DNA of 64,000 nucleotides from Clostridiales bacterium (GCA_021199255.1 JAJQIK010000081.1:1-64000), one strand, 5' to 3'. Counted from the stretch's first letter, positions 15,460 to 24,687 are shown. The notes: a model not told the origin generated them from the sequence alone. A program made the numbers and translations.

Positions 15460-17263
15460 AATCCAATTAAATATTCTCGCCTTTTTGCTCGCTACCGCGG
15501 GAACCTTATGCTTTCCGCAGATCCTGAATCTGAAGGAGAACAGCCTGGGATTTACCAACAGCATTTTTTCGATTTTTGTGTGGCTGCTGTGCTTTTATGC
15601 GGTTAAAATTTCTCTGGAGACGATTGATCTTGGGGACAAAAGAGCATGGCGGATTGCCGCCCTCCTCGCCGGTCTGTTTACGGCGGCCATGCTGTTTGGC
15701 GTGCGTCTGGATTCCGTGGAAAATGTGAATTTTAAGGACGTCGGCCTGTGGGTTTCCCTGCCGGTTCTGACCTGCCTGTTTACAGTGCTGGTACGTAAAT
15801 TTTGGAATTTCTTAGGGGGAATGGAAGAAAAAAGAGCGGCGCTTGCGGCCGGCGGCATAGGGGCGCGGGCGCCCCGGTTTAAGGGGAAGACGGCCGATCT
15901 GCTGACGTTTCTGTTCCTGCTTTTGTGCTGGCTTCCGGTATTATTGGCGGTCTATCCGGGATTTTTTGTCTATGACGCGCAGGAGGAATATATTCAGGTG
16001 GCGTCGAGAGCCTTTACCACCCATCACCCTCTGCTCCATGTATTGCTGCTGGGCGGAATAATCTGCGCCGTGCATAAGGCGACGGATTCTTATAATCTGG
16101 GTATCGCCTGTTATATTCTTTTTCAGATGCTTCTGGTGTCGGGGAGCTTTACCTTCCTGCTGTCCTATCTGCGCAGGAAGAGGGTTTCCGGCATACTGCG
16201 CCTGATCAGTATGCTCTATTTCGGCTTATTCCCGGTGATTGTCATGTTTACCCTGTGCTCGGCAAAAGACGCGTTGTTTACGGCGGCTTTATTGGTGCTG
16301 CTGGTGTGCCTGCTGGAGATGAATCAGGACAGCGACGCTTTTTTTGCCTCAAAGGGCTGGATAGCCGTCTCCGGGGTCAGCGCCGTCATGATGATGCTCT
16401 TCCGCAATAACGGAAGGTACGCCTTTATCCTGCTGATCCCGTTTTTGGCTGCGTATCAGAAGCGCTATCGCAAAAGGGCGATTTTGTGGGCGGTACTGGC
16501 GATACTGGGCTGCCTGCTGATTAACGGCGGCCTGAAGCTTGCTTTGCAGGCGGACGACAGTGAAAATCAGGAAATCCTTACCGTGCCAATCCAACAGCTT
16601 GCCAGAACCTATAAGTATGAGCCGCAGGTTTTTACCGAAGAGGATGTAGATACCTTGCATGAGATTCTGCCGGAGGAAGCGCTGGTTTTATACAATGCCA
16701 GGCTTTCCGACCCGGTGAAATATCGGTTTGTCAACGAGGCTTTCAGCGCGGACAAATGGAAATATGTGAAGCTTTGGGTGAAAATCGGGTTAAAGAAACC
16801 GCTGTCATATCTCAACGCGTGGCTGATGACCTCCTACGGCTTCTGGTATCCCGATACCGTCATCAATGTTTACGCAGGGAACTCGGTGTTTACGTTTACC
16901 TATGAGGACTCTTCCTATTTCGGCTATGAGGTGGAGCTGCCGGGAGTACGGGACAGCAAGATTCCCTGGCTGGACGAGCTGTATCGCAGGCTGTCCTTAG
17001 AGATCGAACAGGAAAAGGTGCCTATCCTGTCCATGCTGTTTTCTCCGGGGGGATTGTTCTGGCTGTTTGCTTTTGTGTTCAGCTATATGCTGTATCGGAG
17101 GAAGTATCATATTATAATGCCGTGTCTTATGGTGCTGGCGGTCTGGGCGACCGTTATCTTAGGGCCTACCTATCTGCCCAGATATGTGTTGATCCTGTGG
17201 TTCGCCCTGCCGCTGTTTGCGGCGGTGCTTCTGGAGGAGGAACGGTTTGAGAAAGTGGTTTAG
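15434..17263 (+). CDS. DUF6020 family polytopic membrane protein
   Basis: 609 residues, about 11-13 membrane helices. It has the family features I associate with DUF6020: a YPGFFVYDAQEEY segment after a long N-terminal hydrophobic block, then THHPLLHVLLLGG, and a SAKDALF helix start. The asp/glu-rich loop and HHP suggest a GT-C-type extracytoplasmic transferase or polymerase, but the activity is not established. The ORF opens at TTG 15431; I prefer the ATG at 15434. It overlaps the GT2 gene by 26 bases. A second member lies at 33793-35448. Confidence 0.65.
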   Translation: MKEIEWKIKIQLNILAFLLATAGTLCFPQILNLKENSLGFTNSIFSIFVWLLCFYAVKISLETIDLGDKRAWRIAALLAGLFTAAMLFGVRLDSVENVNFKDVGLWVSLPVLTCLFTVLVRKFWNFLGGMEEKRAALAAGGIGARAPRFKGKTADLLTFLFLLLCWLPVLLAVYPGFFVYDAQEEYIQVASRAFTTHHPLLHVLLLGGIICAVHKATDSYNLGIACYILFQMLLVSGSFTFLLSYLRRKRVSGILRLISMLYFGLFPVIVMFTLCSAKDALFTAALLVLLVCLLEMNQDSDAFFASKGWIAVSGVSAVMMMLFRNNGRYAFILLIPFLAAYQKRYRKRAILWAVLAILGCLLINGGLKLALQADDSENQEILTVPIQQLARTYKYEPQVFTEEDVDTLHEILPEEALVLYNARLSDPVKYRFVNEAFSADKWKYVKLWVKIGLKKPLSYLNAWLMTSYGFWYPDTVINVYAGNSVFTFTYEDSSYFGYEVELPGVRDSKIPWLDELYRRLSLEIEQEKVPILSMLFSPGGLFWLFAFVFSYMLYRRKYHIIMPCLMVLAVWATVILGPTYLPRYVLILWFALPLFAAVLLEEERFEKVV

Positions 17264-17292
17264 TTGTAAAAAAATAACAATCGTGATATACT
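17264..17292 (+). promoter_or_regulatory. Candidate promoter for the Wzy_C-type gene
   Basis: TTGTAA (17264-17269), a 17-base spacer and TATACT (17287-17292) preceded by TGA, an extended -10. It begins immediately after the DUF6020 stop and lies 54 bases before the ATG at 17346. Confidence 0.55.
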
Positions 17293-17345
17293 AAGCCATG
17301 GCTATTGGGCGTTGTTCCAAGACAAAACGGGAATGGACGATTACT

Positions 17346-19826
17346 ATGAATCGAATAATAAATAAGAGACAGGCTGTCTGCGGAACCGTATGGATGATTG
17401 TTCTGTGCATTGTCTTGTCCTTGTGGCCTCTCAGGCTTGTCAATGAGACGGTTGTATCTGGCAGCAACAAGCAGATGGTCATGGAATCTGAGGCGGTTAC
17501 GTCTGATTATGTAGTGAAGCAGATGTTTATCGCCCAGTATGATAAACTGAAAAACATTGATATTTACTTTGCGGAAGGCACGGTTGGAAGCGAATTTAAT
17601 TTTGTGCTCTATGACGCGGCCATGAACATGATCATGCAGCAGGTCATCAGCACAAAGAGTATGGAGCAGATACCGGGTTACTGTACGGTACAGGTGAATA
17701 TCGATACTCAGGTAGGCAAAGAATATTACTATCTGGTTCAGGGACTGGAATCGGAATTTCGTGTCGCATATGAGAATACGGAGGAATGCGGCAATATTTA
17801 TAACGGCACCCTGTATTATGGGGACGTGGAAGACACTGAGCATTGCATGATTGCGGAGTACGACTATGAAGTGCCGCTCCGTAAGGGAAAAACCTTGGTA
17901 TGTGACGCTATCCTTGTGTTATTCGCGGGGGCGGTCACGTATCTGACCGGAATTTACTACCGGAAGAAGCCGGAGCGCAATACGCTGCTCACCGTGGAAA
18001 GAGTCTGCAAGGCGGTGATGAATCCTGCGATTATCGCGGCCGGAGCGGCGGCGTGCATTGCCGTATATCCTTGCAGGCTGTTTACGGAGGATCGGGTATC
18101 TATTGTCTTTTATGAGGTCAGCATTGTGCTGGCGGTTGCGGTATTGCTGTATGCCGTCAACCATTCCAGAACCGGTTACGCCACAGACCGTTCGTTTTGC
18201 GCCATAGTGGGCGGAAAATGGAAGGATTATCTGCAAGCCGCCATGTTTGCAGGGGCGCTCTGGGCATGCTGTAATTATATGAACGGCCTATATGAAATCC
18301 ATCATACGGTAGCCTACAGGCAGATGCTGATTTTCTTTGCGTTGGCGGTTGTGGTAAGCTACCAAAGGGCGGAGCTGTTCCACTGGGTGAATCTGGTCTA
18401 TGTGGCCGCGGCGGCGGTGATCGGACGGCTTTATTATGAGAACGCCATGGCGGCGTTGGAGAACCCTGAGGAGCTGGAATATCAGGTGGTCAGGCTGACG
18501 GCCTGGGCGGGGATTCTTGCCGGGTTTGTGCTTGTGAACGTGCTTAAGGATCTGTTCCGGGGGAAAATCAAAAGAGTGTCCGCCGGATACGGTATGTTAG
18601 TAGCCCTGTTTTTTGCCTTGATTATCGTGTACCGCAATACAAGGGGCTGGCCGATTTATCTTGTGTGCGCCTTTACCCTGTTTTATCTCAGAATGGGGGC
18701 GTGGCATAACCGGGCAAGGCTGCTGCAGAATTTGTGTAACGGTATTCTGCTTCATTTTGGCGCTATGGTTATTTATTGCCTGCTCCATAGGCCGTATATG
18801 TTTTATCAGTATTACCGATATCCGTTTATTTTCCATACGGTGACTATCTCGGCGGTGTATCTGTCCCTTGTGGTATGCGCGGCTATGGTGAAATTTTTGG
18901 ACAGCTATCGAAGACGCCCTAGCCTTGCGGGCTCTTATAAAGAGTTGATCCTGCTGGGGATTTCTGCGGTTTATCTGCTGTTTACCCTGTCCAGAACCGG
19001 TTATCTGGCTGTTCTGGCGATGGCGGTTGTGATGATTCCGGTATCCTGTTTGGCCGGAAGGGGCAGATGGAGGAGAATACTGCAAAGCACCGGTATGATG
19101 ATTGCGGCGGCGGCAGTATGCTTCCCGATTGTCTTTACGGCGCAGAGAATCATACCCTCCGTGGCGGCCGACCCGATTCTTCATGAAATCGAGGAACTGC
19201 CTGTGGAAATTGTACACGGCAGGGTAATGGATTCCAATTACTATATTACGATTCAGCGGTTTGTCCAGGTATTTCAGATGAAGGTACTGGGGATTCCTGA
19301 GGAGCGATGCGTGGAAGCGATCTGCATTGTGAGGGAGGACGGAGAACCGGCTTATATCAATTCTTATTTTAAGAATGGAACGGAAGTGCTGCTGGCGTCG
19401 GAGGAAGAGATGGCGCCGGAGGAAGAGGCACAGGAGGACTCCTACGCCAATGGCAGAATGGAGATCTTTGCGCTATATTATCAGAATCTGAACAAGACCG
19501 GGCATGAAGATATGGGGATTATGGAGCCTGACGGCACTTTTACCGTACACGCCCATAATATTTATCTTCAGGTGGCCTACGACCATGGAATCTATGTGGG
19601 AATCGTATTTATTCTGCTGGGGGCGGGTACGCTGGTACAGGCGGCGGTTTATTATCACAGGCGCAGGGAGGATACCGTGTGCGCGGCGTTTCCGCTGGCG
19701 GTTTTGATTTTATTCGCGGTGGCGGGGCTGACGGAGTGGATTTTCCATCCCTGCTGTCCCATTGCATACTGCTTATTGGCAGCGCTGGCGCCGCTTTTAG
19801 TGGACATGAGAAGAGAGAAAGAGTGA
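17346..19826 (+). CDS. O-antigen ligase/polymerase-like (Wzy_C) membrane protein
   Basis: About 826 residues. An N-terminal helix (about 12-32) is followed by a soluble extracytoplasmic domain of some 150 residues, then ten or more helices and a second large loop (about 620-720). The late LSRTGYLAVLAMAV helix and AHNIYLQVAYDHGI motif are characteristic of O-antigen ligase/Wzy_C proteins, which join or polymerise lipid-linked glycans outside the membrane. Start at 17346 is chosen because GGAATGGACGATT precedes it; an upstream in-frame ATG at 17298 has no ribosome site. The N-terminal beta-rich domain is unusual in length. Ligase versus polymerase cannot be decided from sequence. Confidence 0.7.
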   Translation: MNRIINKRQAVCGTVWMIVLCIVLSLWPLRLVNETVVSGSNKQMVMESEAVTSDYVVKQMFIAQYDKLKNIDIYFAEGTVGSEFNFVLYDAAMNMIMQQVISTKSMEQIPGYCTVQVNIDTQVGKEYYYLVQGLESEFRVAYENTEECGNIYNGTLYYGDVEDTEHCMIAEYDYEVPLRKGKTLVCDAILVLFAGAVTYLTGIYYRKKPERNTLLTVERVCKAVMNPAIIAAGAAACIAVYPCRLFTEDRVSIVFYEVSIVLAVAVLLYAVNHSRTGYATDRSFCAIVGGKWKDYLQAAMFAGALWACCNYMNGLYEIHHTVAYRQMLIFFALAVVVSYQRAELFHWVNLVYVAAAAVIGRLYYENAMAALENPEELEYQVVRLTAWAGILAGFVLVNVLKDLFRGKIKRVSAGYGMLVALFFALIIVYRNTRGWPIYLVCAFTLFYLRMGAWHNRARLLQNLCNGILLHFGAMVIYCLLHRPYMFYQYYRYPFIFHTVTISAVYLSLVVCAAMVKFLDSYRRRPSLAGSYKELILLGISAVYLLFTLSRTGYLAVLAMAVVMIPVSCLAGRGRWRRILQSTGMMIAAAAVCFPIVFTAQRIIPSVAADPILHEIEELPVEIVHGRVMDSNYYITIQRFVQVFQMKVLGIPEERCVEAICIVREDGEPAYINSYFKNGTEVLLASEEEMAPEEEAQEDSYANGRMEIFALYYQNLNKTGHEDMGIMEPDGTFTVHAHNIYLQVAYDHGIYVGIVFILLGAGTLVQAAVYYHRRREDTVCAAFPLAVLILFAVAGLTEWIFHPCCPIAYCLLAALAPLLVDMRREKE

Positions 19827-19905
19827 AAAATAAATTTTTCACTCGGCAGGTTTGTGACTGCGCGTTGCTTGCACAAACATTGCTTTATGCGCAAAAAACA
19901 GCGCA
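19821..19905 (+). repeat. Three consecutive hairpins before the pglF-like gene
   Basis: A perfect 11-base stem with a two-base loop (19821-19844, GAGTGAAAAAT pairing with ATTTTTCACTC) begins at the last codon of the previous gene. It is followed by GTTTGTG (19850-19856) with CACAAAC (19872-19878), then TGCGC (19888-19892) with GCGCA (19901-19905). The arrangement resembles the hairpin modules at 7881, 49405 and 56034 but lacks their conserved linker, so kinship is uncertain. The first hairpin could also act as a terminator. Confidence 0.6.
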
Positions 19906-19920
19906 GAGATGAAGGTAAGC

Positions 19921-21804
19921 ATGAAGAAGAAAATTCCCTTTAATGTAAAACTATTTTATAGAAGAACCTGCCTGATTATTTACGATATTATCAGCATCGT
20001 ACTGGCAAGCTATTTGGCGATTCTGGTTCGTTATGAATTTGAAATAAACGAAATACCAAATTATTTTATACGTCCAATCGAATTATTTATGCCTTTAAAT
20101 GTTCTGATGACGCTGGTGATCTTCTATTGCTTTCATCTGTATAGCAGCCTGTGGGCCTTCGCGGGAGAGACGGAATTGCAGAATATCGTGGTAGCCTGCG
20201 TTTTATCTACGCTGGCCAACGGTATCGGCATGCAGTTTTTCAGGCTGGCCGATCAGGCGGTTCCAAAGAGCTATTATCTTTTGTATATGTTCCTGTTGGG
20301 CACCTGTATTTTTTCCAGCAGGTTTTCCTACCGCTTTTTCAGAAGCCTGAAGCACAGGCAGCAGAATAAGAAGAACCGCATTTCCGTGATGGTGATTGGC
20401 GCGGGGGAAGCGGCGAATGTGATTATTAAGGAGATTGTAAACAGCAATTTTTCTACCATGGTCATCAAATGTATTATTGACGATGATAAGGGAAAATGGG
20501 GCAAATATATTCAGGGAATCAAGGTGGTAGGCGGCCGCGACAAAATCGTAGAGTGCGCGGACGTTTATGAGGTGGATGAGATTATTGTGGCGATGCCCTC
20601 CGCCAGAAGGTCGGAAATCAAAAGTATCCTGGAAATCTGTAAGGATACCAGATGTAAGCTGCGTTCCCTGCCGGGAATGTATCAGTTGGTTAACGGCGAG
20701 GTGAGCGTCAGTAAGCTTCGCGATGTGGAAGTGGAAGATCTGCTGGGGAGAGAGCCGATCAGTGTGGATATGGATTCCATTCTGGGCTATGTCCAGGGCA
20801 AGGTGGTGCTGGTCACCGGCGGCGGCGGTTCCATCGGCAGCGAGCTTTGCAGGCAGATTGCAGCCCATAAGCCCAAACAGCTTGTCATTGTGGATATTTA
20901 TGAAAATACGGTATACGATATTCAGCAGGAATTAAAGAAGAGCTACCCGGAGCTGGATCTGGTGGTGCTGATCGCGTCGGTGCGCAATACAAACCGTATG
21001 AATTATATCTTTTCGCTATACCGTCCCCATATCGTCTATCACGCGGCGGCCCATAAGCATGTGCCGTTGATGGAGGACAGTCCTACGGAGGCGGTGAAGA
21101 ACAATGTGTTCGGAACCTTTAAGACCGCCCAGGCGGCGGCTATGAGCGGCGTACAGAGATTTGTCATGATTTCCACGGATAAGGCGGTGAATCCGACGAA
21201 TATTATGGGCACCAGCAAACGGATCTGTGAGATGATTATCCAGACCTTTGACAAGCATTACGATACGGAATTTGTGGCGGTACGGTTTGGCAATGTGCTG
21301 GGCAGCAACGGAAGTGTGATTCCCCTGTTTAAGAAGCAGATTGCCGCGGGAGGGCCGGTTACGGTTACCCACCCGGATATTATCCGTTATTTCATGACAA
21401 TCCCGGAAGCTGTCTCGCTGGTATTGCAGGCAGGCGCCTACGCTAAGGGCGGGGAGATTTTTGTGTTGGATATGGGGGAACCTGTTAAGATATTGACGCT
21501 GGCGGAAAACCTGATTAAGCTGTCGGGGCTTCGGATAGGCGAAGATATTAAGATTGAATTTACGGGGCTTCGTCCGGGCGAAAAGCTTTATGAAGAGCTT
21601 TTAATGGATGAGGAGGGCATGAAAGATACGGCGAACCGCATGATTCATATCGGCAGGCCAATCGAACTGGATGAGCAGGAATTCTTTAGTCAATTGAAGG
21701 AATTGAAAGATGAGTGCCAGATAGAAAGCTCGGATATCAGGCCGCTGATTCAAAGAATCGTCCCCACATATCACTATGAACCGGAAGCGCAGGAAAGGAA
21801 GTAA
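19921..21804 (+). CDS. pglF: Membrane-bound UDP-GlcNAc 4,6-dehydratase, PglF/CapD type
   Basis: About 627 residues: four N-terminal membrane helices (to about residue 140), a Rossmann-like middle domain (VMVIGAGEAANVI), and a C-terminal SDR domain with VTGGGGSIGSE (about 297) and the STDKAVNPTN segment where this family replaces the usual YxxxK tyrosine with threonine. PglF-type enzymes form the UDP-4-keto-6-deoxy-GlcNAc used for bacillosamine. The adjacent PglE-like aminotransferase supports that product. Start at 19921 is preferred (AAGG five bases upstream); ATG 19909 is in frame but has no spaced ribosome site. Confidence 0.83.
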   Translation: MKKKIPFNVKLFYRRTCLIIYDIISIVLASYLAILVRYEFEINEIPNYFIRPIELFMPLNVLMTLVIFYCFHLYSSLWAFAGETELQNIVVACVLSTLANGIGMQFFRLADQAVPKSYYLLYMFLLGTCIFSSRFSYRFFRSLKHRQQNKKNRISVMVIGAGEAANVIIKEIVNSNFSTMVIKCIIDDDKGKWGKYIQGIKVVGGRDKIVECADVYEVDEIIVAMPSARRSEIKSILEICKDTRCKLRSLPGMYQLVNGEVSVSKLRDVEVEDLLGREPISVDMDSILGYVQGKVVLVTGGGGSIGSELCRQIAAHKPKQLVIVDIYENTVYDIQQELKKSYPELDLVVLIASVRNTNRMNYIFSLYRPHIVYHAAAHKHVPLMEDSPTEAVKNNVFGTFKTAQAAAMSGVQRFVMISTDKAVNPTNIMGTSKRICEMIIQTFDKHYDTEFVAVRFGNVLGSNGSVIPLFKKQIAAGGPVTVTHPDIIRYFMTIPEAVSLVLQAGAYAKGGEIFVLDMGEPVKILTLAENLIKLSGLRIGEDIKIEFTGLRPGEKLYEELLMDEEGMKDTANRMIHIGRPIELDEQEFFSQLKELKDECQIESSDIRPLIQRIVPTYHYEPEAQERK

Positions 21805-21809
21805 GGATC

Positions 21810-22946
21810 ATGGACAAAAAGAGGATTTATTTATCCTGCCCCACCATGCATGGGGAGGAGCAGAAATTTATTCAGGAAGCGTTCGATACGAACTGGGTAG
21901 CTCCTTTAGGACCTAATGTAAACGGCTTTGAAGCGGAGATGGCCGCCTATACGGGTTGCGGACATGCCGCCGCGTTGAGCGCCGGAACGGCGGCTATTCA
22001 TCTGGCCTTAAAGCTACTGGGGGTGGAACAGGGGGACGTTGTGTTCGTCTCAGACCTGACGTTCTCTGCGACCTGTAATCCGATCGTATATGAAAAAGCC
22101 ACGCCGGTCTTTATTGACGCGGAACCGGATACCTGGAATATGTCTCCGGAGGCCTTGAAGAAGGCTTTTGCCTTATATCCCCATCCGAAAGCGGTGATTT
22201 GCGTCCATCTCTATGGAACGCCGGCCAGGCTGGCTGAAATCATGGCGATTTGCGCCGAGCATCAGGTTCCCCTCATCGAGGACGCGGCGGAATCGTTAGG
22301 GAGTACTTATCAAGGCAGGCATACGGGAACCTTCGGCAAAATGGGAATTTATTCCTTTAACGGCAATAAGATTATCACCACCTCCGGCGGCGGTATGCTG
22401 GTGTCCGCCGATGAGGAATTGACGAAACGGGCTACCTTTTTGGCAACGCAGGCCAGAGATCCCGCGCGGCACTATCAGCACTCCCAAATAGGTTATAATT
22501 ACCGCATGAGCAATATTACCGCCGGTATCGGACGGGGCCAGCTTTTGCATCTGGAGGAGCATAAGGCAATCAAGCAATCTATTTATCGCCAGTATCAGGA
22601 GGCCTTTGCAGATATTCCTGAGATTAGCATGAATCCTTTAAATCCGGAGGGCGACGCCAATAACTGGCTGTCCTGTATGACGATTGACGCGGGCAGCGAG
22701 GCGACGCCGGACAAGGTGATGGACGCGCTGGCGGAGGAGAATATTGAGAGCAGGCCGATCTGGAAGCCTATGCACCTGCAGCCTGTTTTTGAGCAATATG
22801 ATTTTATTGCCCATCATGAAGATGGAAGCAGCGTTGGCGCGGATATTTTCGAACGGGGCTTATGCCTGCCCAGCGATATCAAGAATACGCCGGAGGATAT
22901 GAGGCTGATCATAGGAACGGTGAAAAAGTGCTTTGGCAGAGCCTGA
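21810..22946 (+). CDS. pglE: UDP-4-keto-sugar aminotransferase, PglE-like
   Basis: 378-residue DegT/DnrJ/EryC1/StrS aminotransferase. The PLP lysine is Lys187 in FNGNKIITTSGGG, the exact context I know from Campylobacter PglE, and LIEDAAES provides the cofactor aspartate. It should convert the PglF product to UDP-4-amino-4,6-dideoxy-GlcNAc. Only five bases separate it from the dehydratase gene. No PglD-like hexapeptide acetyltransferase follows, so the 4-amino group needs another acylating enzyme, perhaps the ATP-grasp protein at 23677-24660. Confidence 0.83.
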   Translation: MDKKRIYLSCPTMHGEEQKFIQEAFDTNWVAPLGPNVNGFEAEMAAYTGCGHAAALSAGTAAIHLALKLLGVEQGDVVFVSDLTFSATCNPIVYEKATPVFIDAEPDTWNMSPEALKKAFALYPHPKAVICVHLYGTPARLAEIMAICAEHQVPLIEDAAESLGSTYQGRHTGTFGKMGIYSFNGNKIITTSGGGMLVSADEELTKRATFLATQARDPARHYQHSQIGYNYRMSNITAGIGRGQLLHLEEHKAIKQSIYRQYQEAFADIPEISMNPLNPEGDANNWLSCMTIDAGSEATPDKVMDALAEENIESRPIWKPMHLQPVFEQYDFIAHHEDGSSVGADIFERGLCLPSDIKNTPEDMRLIIGTVKKCFGRA

Positions 22947-23020
22947 GAGAAACCGGAAGGCTCTTTGGCCGCAGGCAGGAGTTGGAAGAAGCGGACGCGG
23001 AAGGATAGGTGGGTGGTCGT

Positions 23021-23680
23021 ATGTATAAAAACTATATTAAGCGTTGTTTGGATTTTCTGCTGTCCTTATGCGGCATTATCGTATTAAGCCCCGTTTTGCT
23101 CGTACTGTGTATTCTGGTGCGCGTAAAGCTTGGCAGCCCCGTCTTCTTTTGCCAGCAGCGGCCGGGCAGAGATGAAAAGCTTTTTACGCTCCGTAAGTTC
23201 CGCACCATGACGGATGAACGGGACGAAAAGGGCGAGCTTCTGCCGGATCACCTGCGGCTTACCAAATTCGGCAGGTTCCTGCGCGCCACCAGCTTGGATG
23301 AACTGCCAGAGCTTTTTAATATTTTAAAGGGCGATATGAGCATTATAGGTCCCAGACCGCTGTTGGTATCTTACTTGCCCTATTACAGCCGGAGGGAGAA
23401 GCTGCGCCACAGCGTCCGCCCCGGCCTGACCGGGCTGGCGCAGGTCAGCGGGCGTAATTTTATCGATTGGGATAGAAGAATGGAAAAGGACGTAGAATAT
23501 GTAGAGCACCTTACCTTTGCCATGGACATAAAGGTGCTGTGGCTGACCATACGGACGGTGCTTGGCCATGCGGAAGAGGTGGCGGAGGACACCAACGCGG
23601 TGGAGGGTAATTTCGCCGAGATCAGAAAGAAACGATTGGAAGAAACGGGAAGTCTGGAGAAGCAGGAGGCAGTACTTTGA
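23021..23680 (+). CDS. pglC: Phosphoglycosyl transferase, PglC-like (initiating sugar transferase)
   Basis: 219 residues from the ATG at 23021, which follows AGGTGGG by seven bases; a GTG at 23009 is also in frame. One re-entrant N-terminal hydrophobic segment (CLDFLLSLCGIIVLSPVLLVLCIL) precedes a small catalytic domain with KFRTM, the LDELPELFNILKGDMS acidic helix containing the Asp-Glu dyad, and IGPRPLL. This short monotopic form moves a sugar-1-phosphate (diNAcBac or an analogue) onto undecaprenyl phosphate to begin a glycan. The final bases overlap the ATP-grasp start. In Neisseria PglB2 the same two activities are fused in one protein. Confidence 0.85.
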   Translation: MYKNYIKRCLDFLLSLCGIIVLSPVLLVLCILVRVKLGSPVFFCQQRPGRDEKLFTLRKFRTMTDERDEKGELLPDHLRLTKFGRFLRATSLDELPELFNILKGDMSIIGPRPLLVSYLPYYSRREKLRHSVRPGLTGLAQVSGRNFIDWDRRMEKDVEYVEHLTFAMDIKVLWLTIRTVLGHAEEVAEDTNAVEGNFAEIRKKRLEETGSLEKQEAVL

Positions 23681-24660
23681 ATATTTTGATTTTAAGTGCG
23701 GGAACCCGCGATAAGATCGTACAGTATTTCAAGAAAGAAATCGGGGACAGAGGGAAAGTTATCGCCACAGACTGTTCTAATCTGGCTCCGGCAGTGTATG
23801 ACGCGGACGTGTTTTATCTGGTGCCGAGAATGACCGCGCCGAATTATTTAGAGGTGATTCTGGATATTTGCAGAAAAGAGAACATTCAGGGGGTATTTTC
23901 TCTGATTGATCCCGAATTAAGCCTGCTGGCTAAGGAGAGAGCCAAATTTCTTGAAGTGGGAACGACGCCGATTATATCCGATTACGATCTGGTAGAGACC
24001 TGCTTCGATAAATACAGAATGTATGAACTGCTGCGGAAGATGCAGATTCCTACGGGAAAATGCTACAGGGACAAAGAAGTCTTCTATCGGGCGGTGGAAG
24101 CGGGGGAAATATCATACCCGGTTTTTGTCAAGCCCATCAAGGGAAGCGCCAGTATTCATATTAATAAGGTCGGCAGCAGGAAAGAGATAGAGGTGCTGTT
24201 CGATCTGTATGAAGATCTGATGATTCAGGAGTATATGGACGGAACCGAATATGGCGCAGATGTCTATATCGATATGATATCCGGCAAATGCACGGATATT
24301 TTTATAAAGAAAAAAATCAGGATGCGCGCCGGCGAAACGGACAAATCGGTATCCTGCAAAGATGGGGAATTGTTCGCCCTGATACAGAAATTCGTGGAAG
24401 AATGTGGATTTCGTGGTATGATAGATATAGATATTTTTCGGATAGACGGACAATATTACATTTCAGAGGTGAATCCCAGATTCGGAGGCGGGTATCCTCA
24501 CGCGTACGCCTGCGGAGTAAACATACCGAGGGCGGTGATCCGCAATCTGGAGGGACTGGAAAACGAGGCGGCCATTGGCGCTTATGCGGAGAATGTCTGT
24601 ATGATGAAGTATAACGAAATCGCAATTCGCGATATGAACGGTATGGAAATCATACCATAG
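23677..24660 (+). CDS. ATP-grasp ligase, candidate 4-amino-sugar acylase (paralogue 2)
   Basis: 327 residues, with the same plan as the protein at 1950-2951: MNILILSAGTRDK start, FVKPIKGSASI lysine strand, GADVYIDM, IKKKIRMRAGETDKS and EVNPRFGGGYPHAYACGVN. It starts with TTG at 23677 overlapping the PglC-like stop, with AGGAGG eight bases ahead, so the two are translated together. Position and the known PglC-ATP-grasp fusion in Neisseria PglB2 (which yields a glyceramido rather than acetamido sugar) suggest it acylates the 4-amino group with a hydroxy acid or amino acid. The acyl donor is not identifiable here. Confidence 0.7.
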   Translation: MNILILSAGTRDKIVQYFKKEIGDRGKVIATDCSNLAPAVYDADVFYLVPRMTAPNYLEVILDICRKENIQGVFSLIDPELSLLAKERAKFLEVGTTPIISDYDLVETCFDKYRMYELLRKMQIPTGKCYRDKEVFYRAVEAGEISYPVFVKPIKGSASIHINKVGSRKEIEVLFDLYEDLMIQEYMDGTEYGADVYIDMISGKCTDIFIKKKIRMRAGETDKSVSCKDGELFALIQKFVEECGFRGMIDIDIFRIDGQYYISEVNPRFGGGYPHAYACGVNIPRAVIRNLEGLENEAAIGAYAENVCMMKYNEIAIRDMNGMEIIP

Positions 24661-24687
24661 GCGGAATGCCATAGACTGGAGAGGACA

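Noticed and set aside
22947..23020. Stop-free alternative-frame tail after the PglE-like gene (reads like a short C-terminus ending near 23008)
   Set aside because: Considered as a remnant of a deleted pglD, but about 24 codons are too few and show no recognisable motif.
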